Shown here: positions 24,039-32,287 of the stretch, in pieces
Position numbering within the stretch: the first letter of the stretch is position 1
Layout of the letters: the number at the start of each line of letters is the position of its first letter
Program-made: the position numbers and the translations under genes
Source: an uncultured Prevotellaceae bacterium
GTDB taxonomy: Bacteria > Bacteroidota > Bacteroidia > Bacteroidales > Bacteroidaceae
Assembly: GCA_902778255.1 (NCBI GenBank)
Contig: CACYXD010000018.1
Location: 1-64,000, forward strand
DNA length: 64,000 nucleotides
Direction: 5' to 3'
The notes under the pieces: model-generated
What the model was told of the DNA's origin: nothing
Databases searched by the model: none
Seen by the model: only the letters and a program-made list of their open reading frames with translations

Positions 24039-26600
24039 TTATTCATTATTTGTTTCTGGAGTTTCCTGAATTTCCATATTTTCAGAAGTCTCCAAGTTCT
24101 CCTGTTCCTCGGCCAGTTCCTCCTCGGTAGCTTTCTGCACCTTGCAGACGCTGGCGATGGTATCGTTCTTCTTCGTCAAGTTAATCAAACGAACGCCCTG
24201 AGTAGCACGGCCCATGACACGCACTTCACTCACGTTCAGGCGAATCAGAATACCACTCTTATTGATAATCATCAAGTCGTTCTCGTCGGTCACCACTTTG
24301 ATAGCCACCAATCGACCGGTCTTTTCTGTGATAGCGAGGGTCTTCACGCCTTTGGTACCACGATTGGTGATACGATAGTCCTCGATATCCGAACGCTTAC
24401 CATAACCGTTCTCGCTGACCACCATAATGGTCTCTGTCTGAGGATCGTTCACGCATACCATGCCTACCACCTCGTCATCACCACCATCAAGACGCATACC
24501 AATCACACCAGTTGACACACGACCCATAGTACGAACAGCTTCCTCGTTGAAGCGAACAGCACGTCCATTGCGGTTAGCCAGAAGAATTTCGTTATGACCA
24601 TTGGTCAAGCGGACGCCTACCACTTGGTCGCCCTCGTTGATATTGATTGCGCGAACACCGGCAGCACGCACGTTGCGATAATCATACAGACAGGTCTTCT
24701 TGATGACACCCTGTTTGGTAGCAAACATCACGAAGTGTGACTTTAGGAACTCCTCATCGTTGAAGTTCTTGACGCGCAGCACAGCATTGATAGCATCATC
24801 GGGCTCAATATTCAACATATTCTGAATAGCACGCCCCTTAGAGTTGCGGTCGCCTTCAGGAATCTCGTAGCACTTCTGCCAGTAACAGCGTCCCTTCTGC
24901 GTGAAGAACAGCAACGTATTGTGCATCGTGGCTGGATAGATATACTCAGTGAAGTCGTTATCACGATGACGTGCACCCTTAGCCCCCAGTCCACCACGGC
25001 TCTGAGCATGGAAGTCGCTCAGCGGTGTGCGCTTAATATAACCCATATGGCTGATGGTGATGACCACGGGGTCGTCGGGATAGAAGTCCTCAGCATTAAA
25101 CTCATGATCGAAGGGGATAATCTCTGTCTTACGTTCGTCGCCATACTTCTCCTTCACCTCCAGCAGGTCTTCCTTCATCACCTGCTTACAACGCTCAGGA
25201 TTATTCAGTATCTCTTCCAGATCGGCAATGAGTTTCATCAAGTCGTCATACTCCTGATGCAACTGGTCAACACGCAGACCGGTCAATTGGCTCAGACGCA
25301 TGTCGACGATAGCCTTCGACTGCAATTCATCCAAGTCAAAGCGTTTCTCCAAGTTGCGTTGGGCATCGGTAGGAGTTGCCGACTGGCGGATGATGTGCAC
25401 CACCTCGTCGATATTGTTCACGGCAATAATCAAGCCTTCCAAAATATGGGCGCGCTCCTGTGCCTTTTTCAGGTCGTACTTGGTGCGACGGATAGTCACC
25501 TCATGACGATGCTCAATGAAGTAGCGGATGCACTCACGCAGGCTGAGCAACTTCGGGCGCATCTTGCCGTGTGTGCCAGGAATGGGTACTAGGGCAATAT
25601 TGTTCACAGAGAACGAGCTCTGCAGGGCCGTCATCTTGAACAGTTTATTCAGAATCACGTTGGCATTGGCATCGCGCTTGACGTCAACCACGATACGCAT
25701 TCCCTGACGACCTGATTCATCGTTTACATTAGAGATACCCTCAATCTTATGCTGGGTAGCCAAATCGGCGATATATGCCACGAGGTCGGCCTTGTTCACA
25801 CCATAAGGAATCTCGGTGACCACAATCTTATCATGCTGTTCGCCGGCCTCAATCTCGGCCTTGGCACGCATCACGATACGACCGCGACCAGTCTCATAGG
25901 CATCCTTCACGCCCTGCAGACCATAGATATAAGCACCTGTAGGAAAGTCTGGACCTGGGATATACTGCATCAAGCCCTCGCAGTCAATCTCAGGATTATC
26001 AATAAAGGCGCAGCAGCCATCAATCACCTCACCCAAGTTGTGGGTAGGCATATTCGTAGCCATACCTACAGCAATACCATTACCACCGTTAACCAGCAGG
26101 TTGGGCACCTTCGTAGGCATCACACTTGGTTCCAGCAACGTATTATCGAAGTTGGGATCCATATCCACGGTATCCTTCTCCAGGTCGTCCATGATGTGCT
26201 CACCCATCTTTGAGAGGCGGCACTCTGTGTAACGCATGGCAGCAGGTGAGTCACCGTCCACTGAGCCGAAGTTACCCTGACCATCAACCAGCATGTAGCG
26301 CATGTTCCATTCCTGACCCATACGCACCAAGGCACCATATACAGATGAGTCGCCGTGGGGGTGGTACTTACCGAGCACCTCACCAACAACGCGCGCACAC
26401 TTCTTGTGGGGCTTGTCGCTGGTGTTACCAATGCCCATCATACCATAAAGAATACGGCGATGCACAGGTTTAAATCCATCACGAACATCAGGAAGGGCAC
26501 GTGCCACAATCACGGACATCGAATAGTCGATGTACGAAGACTTCATCTCTTCCTCGATGTTAATCTTCAAAATTCTGTCGTTGTCAATCGTCTGATCCAC
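24039..26600 (-). CDS. gyrA: DNA gyrase subunit A
   Basis: 853 residues. The breakage-reunion domain has the catalytic Tyr124 in AMRYTECRL and the QRDR around residues 72-110 (GKYHPHGDSSVYGALVR). The C-terminal six-bladed beta-pinwheel begins near 500 and contains the GyrA box in its Bacteroidota form (QSRGGLGAKG, residues ~530-540), which supports GyrA over ParC. A Glu-rich acidic tail ends the protein. At the position matching E. coli Asp87 there is Gly89, while the Ser83 equivalent (Ser85) is retained. It introduces negative supercoils with GyrB. Confidence 0.95.
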   Translation of the reverse strand: MDQTIDNDRILKINIEEEMKSSYIDYSMSVIVARALPDVRDGFKPVHRRILYGMMGIGNTSDKPHKKCARVVGEVLGKYHPHGDSSVYGALVRMGQEWNMRYMLVDGQGNFGSVDGDSPAAMRYTECRLSKMGEHIMDDLEKDTVDMDPNFDNTLLEPSVMPTKVPNLLVNGGNGIAVGMATNMPTHNLGEVIDGCCAFIDNPEIDCEGLMQYIPGPDFPTGAYIYGLQGVKDAYETGRGRIVMRAKAEIEAGEQHDKIVVTEIPYGVNKADLVAYIADLATQHKIEGISNVNDESGRQGMRIVVDVKRDANANVILNKLFKMTALQSSFSVNNIALVPIPGTHGKMRPKLLSLRECIRYFIEHRHEVTIRRTKYDLKKAQERAHILEGLIIAVNNIDEVVHIIRQSATPTDAQRNLEKRFDLDELQSKAIVDMRLSQLTGLRVDQLHQEYDDLMKLIADLEEILNNPERCKQVMKEDLLEVKEKYGDERKTEIIPFDHEFNAEDFYPDDPVVITISHMGYIKRTPLSDFHAQSRGGLGAKGARHRDNDFTEYIYPATMHNTLLFFTQKGRCYWQKCYEIPEGDRNSKGRAIQNMLNIEPDDAINAVLRVKNFNDEEFLKSHFVMFATKQGVIKKTCLYDYRNVRAAGVRAININEGDQVVGVRLTNGHNEILLANRNGRAVRFNEEAVRTMGRVSTGVIGMRLDGGDDEVVGMVCVNDPQTETIMVVSENGYGKRSDIEDYRITNRGTKGVKTLAITEKTGRLVAIKVVTDENDLMIINKSGILIRLNVSEVRVMGRATQGVRLINLTKKNDTIASVCKVQKATEEELAEEQENLETSENMEIQETPETNNE

Positions 26601-26726
26601 TGTCTAATTTTCTATTATTATAATACTATTTACAATTTATTTTCCAACTGGGCTATTTTTCCCAATTTCACGTTTAAGGCTATTTTTAAGCCCGCTGACG
26701 CGTTTTTGCCTTTTTCGTTCAGCGTA

Positions 26727-26734
26727 CAAAGGTA
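26727..26734 (-). promoter_or_regulatory. Promoter -7 box (TACCTTTG) of gyrA
   Basis: The box lies 126 nt before the gyrA ATG, giving the longest mRNA leader of the window's core genes. The leader contains small hairpins such as GGCT/AGCC and TGGG/CCCA. Confidence 0.65.
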
Positions 26735-26757
26735 CGAAAAATATTAAAATTATAAAA

Positions 26758-26818
26758 GGAAAAAGGTAAAAAAGAAAGGAAATACTATCCTTTTTTTACT
26801 TTTTTACCTTTTCACCCT
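26758..26818 (-). terminator. Imperfect A/T-rich inverted repeat after the DUF5715 gene
   Basis: A stretch of AAAAAGGTAAAAAAG type is followed by a T-rich complement ending in TTTTTTACCTTTT, separated by a short GGAaatactaTCC centre. It lies between the DUF5715 stop and the gyrA promoter and can form a bidirectional terminator. Confidence 0.5.
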
Positions 26819-26835
26819 TTTACCTTTTTGTTTTT

Positions 26836-27651
26836 TCACCTTACGGTCATGTGAAAACAGCCTTGTTTTACTTCGTATTTAATATAACAGCGTTTTTGTT
26901 GACGCATATCGTTAAGCACCTCACTCAGAATAAACTTCAACGAGTCGTTGCGCACCTCACGCCGGTGCGGCCCGTCAGGATCCTCCACCGTCTGATAGCG
27001 GTTATAGCAAATGTCTATCGTCGTGCCATAGAGGTGGCATGAGTTCTCCGTAGCATTCCCGTTGTGTCGGCGCAACTTCGCTACATCTTCCTGAGTACGC
27101 AGCACACTGGTCACGATGAAGCGATGCATGGGAACCCCCTTTACCTGCAGACTATCAAAGAAAGCCTGTCCGATATCCTGCAACAGAATGGCGGCGCGGG
27201 GTACCAGATAGGGAATGCTGCTGTGTAGCGGGTCTATAATATAATAAGGTGAACAGCCTATATAGACCAATTCGTCCTTTCTGGCCTCTGCATCCTGACG
27301 ATTCTTCACCGGCTTCACTCCCCAGCGATTGGCAGCAGTCAGCTGCACGCTATTACTATCGGGAAACGCCTTCTGATAACTCGGCACGCTCTTGATCCGA
27401 TGAGGACGCTCACCGTCTGCCAAGTAGCGTGTTGAAACAGGTCTGTTGACTTCCAAAGTCTCACTCGATACGTCGGACTCACTGGGAGTTTGCGATATTT
27501 GTGTAGAATCAACCCGAAGGCTGTCGGTTGCCTCATCCGAAACGAGATGCGTCGCAATACCAGGCGCAACACATTTCACCAAGGCCAGAACAATGACCAC
27601 GACGCCAAAGACTTCCAAAAATCTATACTTACGATATTCCTGATCCATCAC
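26836..27651 (-). CDS. DUF5715 family membrane-anchored protein
   Basis: 271 residues. One N-terminal membrane helix (FLEVFGVVVIVLALVKCVA, ~12-30) anchors it with the bulk outside. The C-terminal half is the DUF5715 domain: HRFIVTSVLRTQEDVAKLRR, then HLYGTTIDICYNRY and a final CFHMTVR with spaced His and Asp residues, resembling the zinc sites of LAS/M15-like D,D-peptidases. A peptidoglycan hydrolase role is an inference. It follows the small 119-residue gene by 6 nt, so both share a promoter. Confidence 0.78.
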   Translation of the reverse strand: MMDQEYRKYRFLEVFGVVVIVLALVKCVAPGIATHLVSDEATDSLRVDSTQISQTPSESDVSSETLEVNRPVSTRYLADGERPHRIKSVPSYQKAFPDSNSVQLTAANRWGVKPVKNRQDAEARKDELVYIGCSPYYIIDPLHSSIPYLVPRAAILLQDIGQAFFDSLQVKGVPMHRFIVTSVLRTQEDVAKLRRHNGNATENSCHLYGTTIDICYNRYQTVEDPDGPHRREVRNDSLKFILSEVLNDMRQQKRCYIKYEVKQGCFHMTVR

Positions 27652-27657
27652 CGTCTC

Positions 27658-28017
27658 TTATCTTATCACACGCATCACGTCCTCTTCGTCTGCAAGGACA
27701 AAAACTTTTCCAAAAGTGCCAACTGTGATGGGAAGAGACTGTCCATGAAAACTAACCATTCCCACAGAAACGACAAGATAATCATCGACCTGCATGTTAC
27801 TCTGCAGGAAACTGCCTGCTGCACTCATTGCCACATCCGTTCCCATCGTAGCATACTCCTTTGGCAACGGCATATTGGCCACTTCACGCCCCACTACTTT
27901 CATGACGATTTCCCTCACTGCTGCCTGATGTTCCCAAGGCTCCGGTTTAGTGAGCGCCATTGCCACCAACGTTATAATCGCTGCAAAAGTCAAAAACACA
28001 AATACTTTCTTTGCCAT
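27658..28017 (-). CDS. DUF4359-like small envelope protein
   Basis: 119 residues from the ATG at 28017, chosen because the promoter -7 box at 28046-28053 lies inside the longer frame. One N-terminal hydrophobic segment (VFVFLTFAAIITLVAMAL) acts as a signal or anchor. The rest has KPEPWEHQAAVREIVMK and VDDYLVVSVGMVSFHGQ, then a small strand-rich end. This resembles the uncharacterised DUF4359 type proteins; I am not certain of the family. It is cotranscribed with the DUF5715 gene. Confidence 0.65.
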   Translation of the reverse strand: MAKKVFVFLTFAAIITLVAMALTKPEPWEHQAAVREIVMKVVGREVANMPLPKEYATMGTDVAMSAAGSFLQSNMQVDDYLVVSVGMVSFHGQSLPITVGTFGKVFVLADEEDVMRVIR

Positions 28018-28045
28018 TTCCCACCTTCTTTTTCGTTTCTGTGTG

Positions 28046-28053
28046 CAAAGGTA
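28046..28053 (-). promoter_or_regulatory. Promoter -7 box (TACCTTTG), minus strand
   Basis: Drives the DUF4359-like and DUF5715 genes. It is divergent from the lysS promoter 44 nt away. Confidence 0.7.
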
Positions 28054-28096
28054 CAAAAAATATATCAAATTAACTGACAAATTCAGAATTTATTCG

Positions 28097-28104
28097 TAAC
28101 TTTG
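28097..28104 (+). promoter_or_regulatory. Promoter -7 box (TAACTTTG) of lysS-gpsA
   Basis: TAnnTTTG match 31 nt before the lysS ATG. Confidence 0.7.
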
Positions 28105-28135
28105 CACCCAAATTGCAAACATCCGAATATAAAAC

Positions 28136-29920
28136 ATGAACATACTTGAGCTGAGCGAACAAGAAATTCTTCGTCGACAGTCGCTCGACGAGCTGCGCAA
28201 GATGGGCATCAATCCCTACCCTGCTGCAGAATACCCCGTAAATGCATGGAGCACCGATATCATTGAAAACTTCGAGGACTTACCTGTCATAGGAAAGGAT
28301 GAAGAAGGCAACGATGTGCGTGAGACGGCTACACCAGAAAATAGCCGCATGGTCAGCATTGCAGGCCGTATCATGAGCAAGAGCATCATGGGCAAGGCTG
28401 CCTTTGCCAAGTTGCAGGACTCTAAGGGGCGTATTCAGGTTTATGTACAGCGTGATGCCATCTGCCCAAATGAAAACAAGGATCTTTACAATGTTGTCTT
28501 TAAGAAACTCCTTGACCTGGGCGACTTCATTGGTGTGAAGGGTTATGTGTTCCGCACAAAGACTGGCGAGATCAGTGTTCACGTCTTGGAACTGACCGTA
28601 TTGAGCAAGAGTCTGAAGCCCCTGCCTGTGGTAAAGACTGATGCCGACGGCAAGGTGTACGACGCATTCGATGATCCCGAGTTGCGCTACCGCCAGCGCT
28701 ATGTGGATCTAGTAGTGAATGCAGGCGTGAAAGAGACTTTCCTGAAACGCGCCACCATCATCCGCACGATGCGTCGTATCCTCGACGAGGCCGGCTACAC
28801 AGAGGTTGACACGCCTATTCTGCAAAATATCGCAGGTGGTGCATCAGCCCGCCCATTCATCACCCACTTCAATGCCCTGAATCAGGACATGTATATGCGC
28901 ATTGCTACAGAGCTCTACCTGAAGCGCCTGATTGTTGGTGGTTTCGAGGGTGTATACGAGATGGGCAAGAACTTCCGTAACGAAGGCATGGACAAGACTC
29001 ACAACCCTGAGTTCACTTGCATGGAGCTCTACGTGAGCTATAAGGACCTATTGTGGGGTATGGACTTCACAGAAAAGATGCTGGAGGAGATCTGTACAGC
29101 CGTAAATGGCAAGCCCGAGGTTGAGATCGATGGCAACATCATCTCGTTCAAAGCTCCATTCCGTCGCCTGCCTATCCTCGACGCTATCAAGGAGAAGACC
29201 GGCTTTGACTGTGATGGCAAGACTGAGGACGAGATTCGTGCTTTCTGCCTCTCTAAGGGCATGGATGTTGACGAGACCATGGGTAAGGGTAAGCTTATCG
29301 ACGAGCTCTTTGGTGAGTTCTGCGAGGGTACCTTCATCCAGCCTACCTTTATCACCGACTATCCTGTTGAGATGTCACCACTTACCAAGATGCACCGCAG
29401 CAAACCAGGTCTCACTGAGCGTTTCGAGCTGATGGTTAATGGTAAGGAGTTGGCTAACGCCTATTCCGAGTTGAACGATCCTATCGATCAAGAGGAGCGT
29501 TTCATCGAGCAGATGAAACTTGCCGATAAGGGCGACGACGAGGCTATGATCATCGATCACGACTTCCTGCGCGCTTTGCAGTATGGTATGCCTCCTACAT
29601 TCGGTATCGGTATCGGTATCGACCGCTTGGTGATGCTGATGACAGGTAAGTTCGCTATCGGTGAGGTCATGCTGTTCCCACAGATGAAACCTGAGAAGAA
29701 AGCGCCTCAGAGTAGCATTCAAGAATGGGAGGCCATCGGTGTGCCTGAGAATTGGGCCTACGTATTGCGCAAGGCAGGTTTCTATCTCATCCAGGATATC
29801 AAGGACGAGAAGGCACAGGGCTTGCAGCAGAAGATTGGCGAGATTAACAAGAAGTTCAAGCTGAACTACGAGAAGCCATCATTGGACGAAGTTCAGAGTT
29901 GGATAGATAAAGCACAATAA
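28136..29920 (+). CDS. lysS: Lysyl-tRNA synthetase (class II)
   Basis: 594 residues, longer than the ~500 of E. coli. The N-terminal OB-fold anticodon-binding domain is at ~60-170 (VSIAGRIMSKSIMGKAAF). The catalytic domain has motif 1 (~220), motif 2 around EGMDKTHNPEFTCMELY and motif 3 GIGIGIDRLVMLMTG. After ~510 comes a ~75-residue extension (ENWAYVLRKAGFYLIQ ... DEVQSWIDK) typical of Bacteroidota LysRS. It charges tRNA-Lys in the cytoplasm. Its stop overlaps the gpsA start by one base. Confidence 0.97.
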   Translation: MNILELSEQEILRRQSLDELRKMGINPYPAAEYPVNAWSTDIIENFEDLPVIGKDEEGNDVRETATPENSRMVSIAGRIMSKSIMGKAAFAKLQDSKGRIQVYVQRDAICPNENKDLYNVVFKKLLDLGDFIGVKGYVFRTKTGEISVHVLELTVLSKSLKPLPVVKTDADGKVYDAFDDPELRYRQRYVDLVVNAGVKETFLKRATIIRTMRRILDEAGYTEVDTPILQNIAGGASARPFITHFNALNQDMYMRIATELYLKRLIVGGFEGVYEMGKNFRNEGMDKTHNPEFTCMELYVSYKDLLWGMDFTEKMLEEICTAVNGKPEVEIDGNIISFKAPFRRLPILDAIKEKTGFDCDGKTEDEIRAFCLSKGMDVDETMGKGKLIDELFGEFCEGTFIQPTFITDYPVEMSPLTKMHRSKPGLTERFELMVNGKELANAYSELNDPIDQEERFIEQMKLADKGDDEAMIIDHDFLRALQYGMPPTFGIGIGIDRLVMLMTGKFAIGEVMLFPQMKPEKKAPQSSIQEWEAIGVPENWAYVLRKAGFYLIQDIKDEKAQGLQQKIGEINKKFKLNYEKPSLDEVQSWIDKAQ

Positions 29921-30915
29921 TGTACGACTGCGGTAAGATAGCAATCATTGGTGGAGGCTCGTGGGCCACGGCCATTGCCAAGATAGTGGTACAGCATACG
30001 CACCACATCGGTTGGTATATGCGTCGCGAAGACCAGATTGAGGAATTCAAGCGCATGAGTCATAACCCCAGCTATCTGACCAGCGTGCACTTCGACGTAA
30101 ACGAGATTTCATTCAATAGCGACCTCAACAAGATTATCGAGGCCTACGACACATTGGTTTTCGTGGTGCCGTCGCCCTATCTGAAAAATCACCTAAGGAA
30201 ACTGAAAGTCCGCCTAAAGGATAAGTTCATCGTAACTGCCATCAAGGGTATCGTACCCGATGAGAACCTGATCTGTACAGAGTATTTCCATCAGGTTTTC
30301 GATGTGCCTCACGACAACTTGGCGTGTATTGGTGGCCCCAGTCATGCAGAGGAAGTGGCATTGGAGCGACTGAGTTACCTGACCGTAGGCTGTTCGGATA
30401 TGGAGAAAGCCCAGGCCTTTGCCGAGGTACTCAGCAGTCAGTATATTAAGACAAAAACATCGACCGACGTTATTGGCATAGAATATTCCAGCGTATTAAA
30501 GAATGTCTATGCCATTGCAGCAGGTATTTGCAATGGTTTGAAATTTGGTGACAACTTTCAGGCAGTGCTCATAGCCAATGCCGTACAGGAGATGGCCCGC
30601 TTCCTACAGAGTGTGTACCCCATTGAGCGCAACGTCTATGATAGTGTCTATTTAGGCGACCTATTAGTAACCGGTTACTCAAACTTCTCCCGCAACCGCG
30701 TCTTTGGAACCATGATTGGCAAGGGCTACAGCGTGAAGAGCGCCCAGATGGAGATGGAGATGATTGCCGAAGGCTATTTCGGTACAAAATGTATGAAAGA
30801 AATCAACCGCCATTGGCACGTGAACATGCCTATCTTGGATGCTGTCTATAACATCCTATATGAGCGCATAGCCCCCAAGATTGAAATCAAGTTGTTGACA
30901 GATTCGTTCCGTTAA
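29920..30915 (+). CDS. gpsA: Glycerol-3-phosphate dehydrogenase [NAD(P)+]
   Basis: 331 residues. The N-terminal NAD(P) motif is AIIGGGSWATAIAK (~7-20), followed by FVVPSPYLKNHL, and the conserved AIKGIVPDEN. The active-site Lys lies in EYSSVLKNVYAIAAGICNGL (~185-204), with GLGDLLVTGY-like YLGDLLVTGYSNFSRN after it. It converts dihydroxyacetone phosphate to glycerol-3-phosphate for phospholipid synthesis. It is coupled to lysS (TAATG) and probably shares its promoter. Confidence 0.95.
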   Translation: MYDCGKIAIIGGGSWATAIAKIVVQHTHHIGWYMRREDQIEEFKRMSHNPSYLTSVHFDVNEISFNSDLNKIIEAYDTLVFVVPSPYLKNHLRKLKVRLKDKFIVTAIKGIVPDENLICTEYFHQVFDVPHDNLACIGGPSHAEEVALERLSYLTVGCSDMEKAQAFAEVLSSQYIKTKTSTDVIGIEYSSVLKNVYAIAAGICNGLKFGDNFQAVLIANAVQEMARFLQSVYPIERNVYDSVYLGDLLVTGYSNFSRNRVFGTMIGKGYSVKSAQMEMEMIAEGYFGTKCMKEINRHWHVNMPILDAVYNILYERIAPKIEIKLLTDSFR

Positions 30916-30931
30916 ATACCCTACTCACTCT

Positions 30932-32182
30932 TTATTGAATAGGAATAACGACTCTAAAGGTAGAACCCTCGCCCAGTTTTGACTCTACCGTAACATCACC
31001 GCCAAGGCTGAATGCCATCACACGAGAGAGGCTCAAACCCAGGCCTGCACCTGGTATAAACTCATCAACCTTAAAGAAACGTTCAAAGATACGTTCCAGA
31101 TTTTCCTCAGCGACACCTTTACCTGTATCACGCACCCAAATACAGATACGTCCGTCTACAGGCTGGTCATAACCCACGACAATAGAGCCCGTCTGCGTAA
31201 ACTTAGTTGCATTTTGAAGCAAATGCTTCATAATCTCATTCAGACGAGCCAGATCTGTTGTGATGGTCTGCGATTCTTGAGCAAACTGAGTCTTCATCTC
31301 TACGCCTTGAGCCAAGCCCTGTTCGCTACGGTTCATTGTTTCCAGCAACAGGGTATTCAAGTCAAAGGATGTCATCACCAGTTCTTCCTTACCCGATTCT
31401 ATCTTAGAGATATTCACCACATCATCAACGATACGAAGCAGCTTTTGAGTGTTTTCCTGAATAAGATCAAGCAGGCTCTTTCGCTCTTCTTCATCATTAA
31501 TATCTGGCAACACACTAGTGAAGCCAACGATAGCATTCAACGGTGTACGAATTTCATGACTCATATTAGCAACAAAGGCAGACTTCAGACGGTCACTCTC
31601 CTCAGCCCTATTACGAGCCTGGATAAGTGCCTCCTCCATAGCCTTACGATCATCGATACGCTGGGTTGTACCAACAATTTTCACAGGTTTCCCTTCCTCA
31701 TCACGGGCTGCTACCGTAGCATAGCTTTCTTCCCAATAGACGGACTTATCATAAGGTACCGTAACTCTATAAATCTCATGATAAGCAGAAGAGCGCCCAC
31801 TACACAGGTCAGCTAAAGACTGCCCCACACGCTCTGAATCTCGAGGGTCCAAGGCAGAGACGCTTTCGCCCATGGACATGCCATCCACATTCGTATAATA
31901 CTTATTTCCCTTTTCACGAAAATCATGCTCAAAGGTAAATGTCCCTGTCTTAACATCAAAATGCCAAATGGAGAGTTTCATGGTACCCAACACAAACTCA
32001 TATTCCACATTGTGCTTGCCCATCTTCTCCAGCAATAGTAATTCCGATTTCAGCCGCATTCCCGTTTTCCACTGAAGCCACAGGAACACCACTAGCAGCA
32101 CGATGAGCATGGAAAGGAGCACCTGGGGCCAAGAGTCCAGGAGTGTGATAGCAAGCATCATATGAAATGGCAGGTTTATCAT
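30932..32182 (-). CDS. Membrane histidine kinase with PAS domain
   Basis: 416 residues from the ATG at 32182; ATG 32161 is an alternative. One N-terminal membrane segment (VLLSMLIVLLVVFLWLQW). A PAS-like sensor domain spans ~65-180 (ending GTTQRIDDRKAMEE). The H-box is FVANMSHEIRTPLNAIVGF (~205-223), followed by the N-box (MKHLLQNATKFT), DTGKGV and GAGLGLSLS of the ATPase. No receiver domain or partner regulator is adjacent, so it is an orphan kinase. The gene converges on gpsA. A promoter box ends 7 nt before the start. Confidence 0.92.
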   Translation of the reverse strand: MINLPFHMMLAITLLDSWPQVLLSMLIVLLVVFLWLQWKTGMRLKSELLLLEKMGKHNVEYEFVLGTMKLSIWHFDVKTGTFTFEHDFREKGNKYYTNVDGMSMGESVSALDPRDSERVGQSLADLCSGRSSAYHEIYRVTVPYDKSVYWEESYATVAARDEEGKPVKIVGTTQRIDDRKAMEEALIQARNRAEESDRLKSAFVANMSHEIRTPLNAIVGFTSVLPDINDEEERKSLLDLIQENTQKLLRIVDDVVNISKIESGKEELVMTSFDLNTLLLETMNRSEQGLAQGVEMKTQFAQESQTITTDLARLNEIMKHLLQNATKFTQTGSIVVGYDQPVDGRICIWVRDTGKGVAEENLERIFERFFKVDEFIPGAGLGLSLSRVMAFSLGGDVTVESKLGEGSTFRVVIPIQ

Positions 32183-32189
32183 ACCACTG

Positions 32190-32197
32190 CAAAAGTA
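32190..32197 (-). promoter_or_regulatory. Promoter -7 box (TACTTTTG) of the PAS histidine kinase
   Basis: 7 nt before ATG 32182, so the mRNA is probably leaderless or nearly so. Divergent from the box at 32260. Confidence 0.6.
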
Positions 32198-32259
32198 CAA
32201 ATAATATTCGAATCACAAAAATAAAATCATAATAATTTTGTATTGTGCTCAGTAAATCG

Positions 32260-32267
32260 TATCTTTG
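32260..32267 (+). promoter_or_regulatory. Promoter of the THUMP methyltransferase-DPP IV pair
   Basis: -7 box TATCTTTG with TTTTG at 32236-32240, spacing 19 nt, an ideal Bacteroidota arrangement. The ATG is 20 nt downstream. Confidence 0.75.
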
Positions 32268-32287
32268 CAAACGAAATCATCATAAAA

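Noticed and set aside
24921-25592. 223-codon ORF opposite gyrA
   Set aside because: The opposite strand encodes conserved gyrase sequence; the ORF translation has no family pattern.
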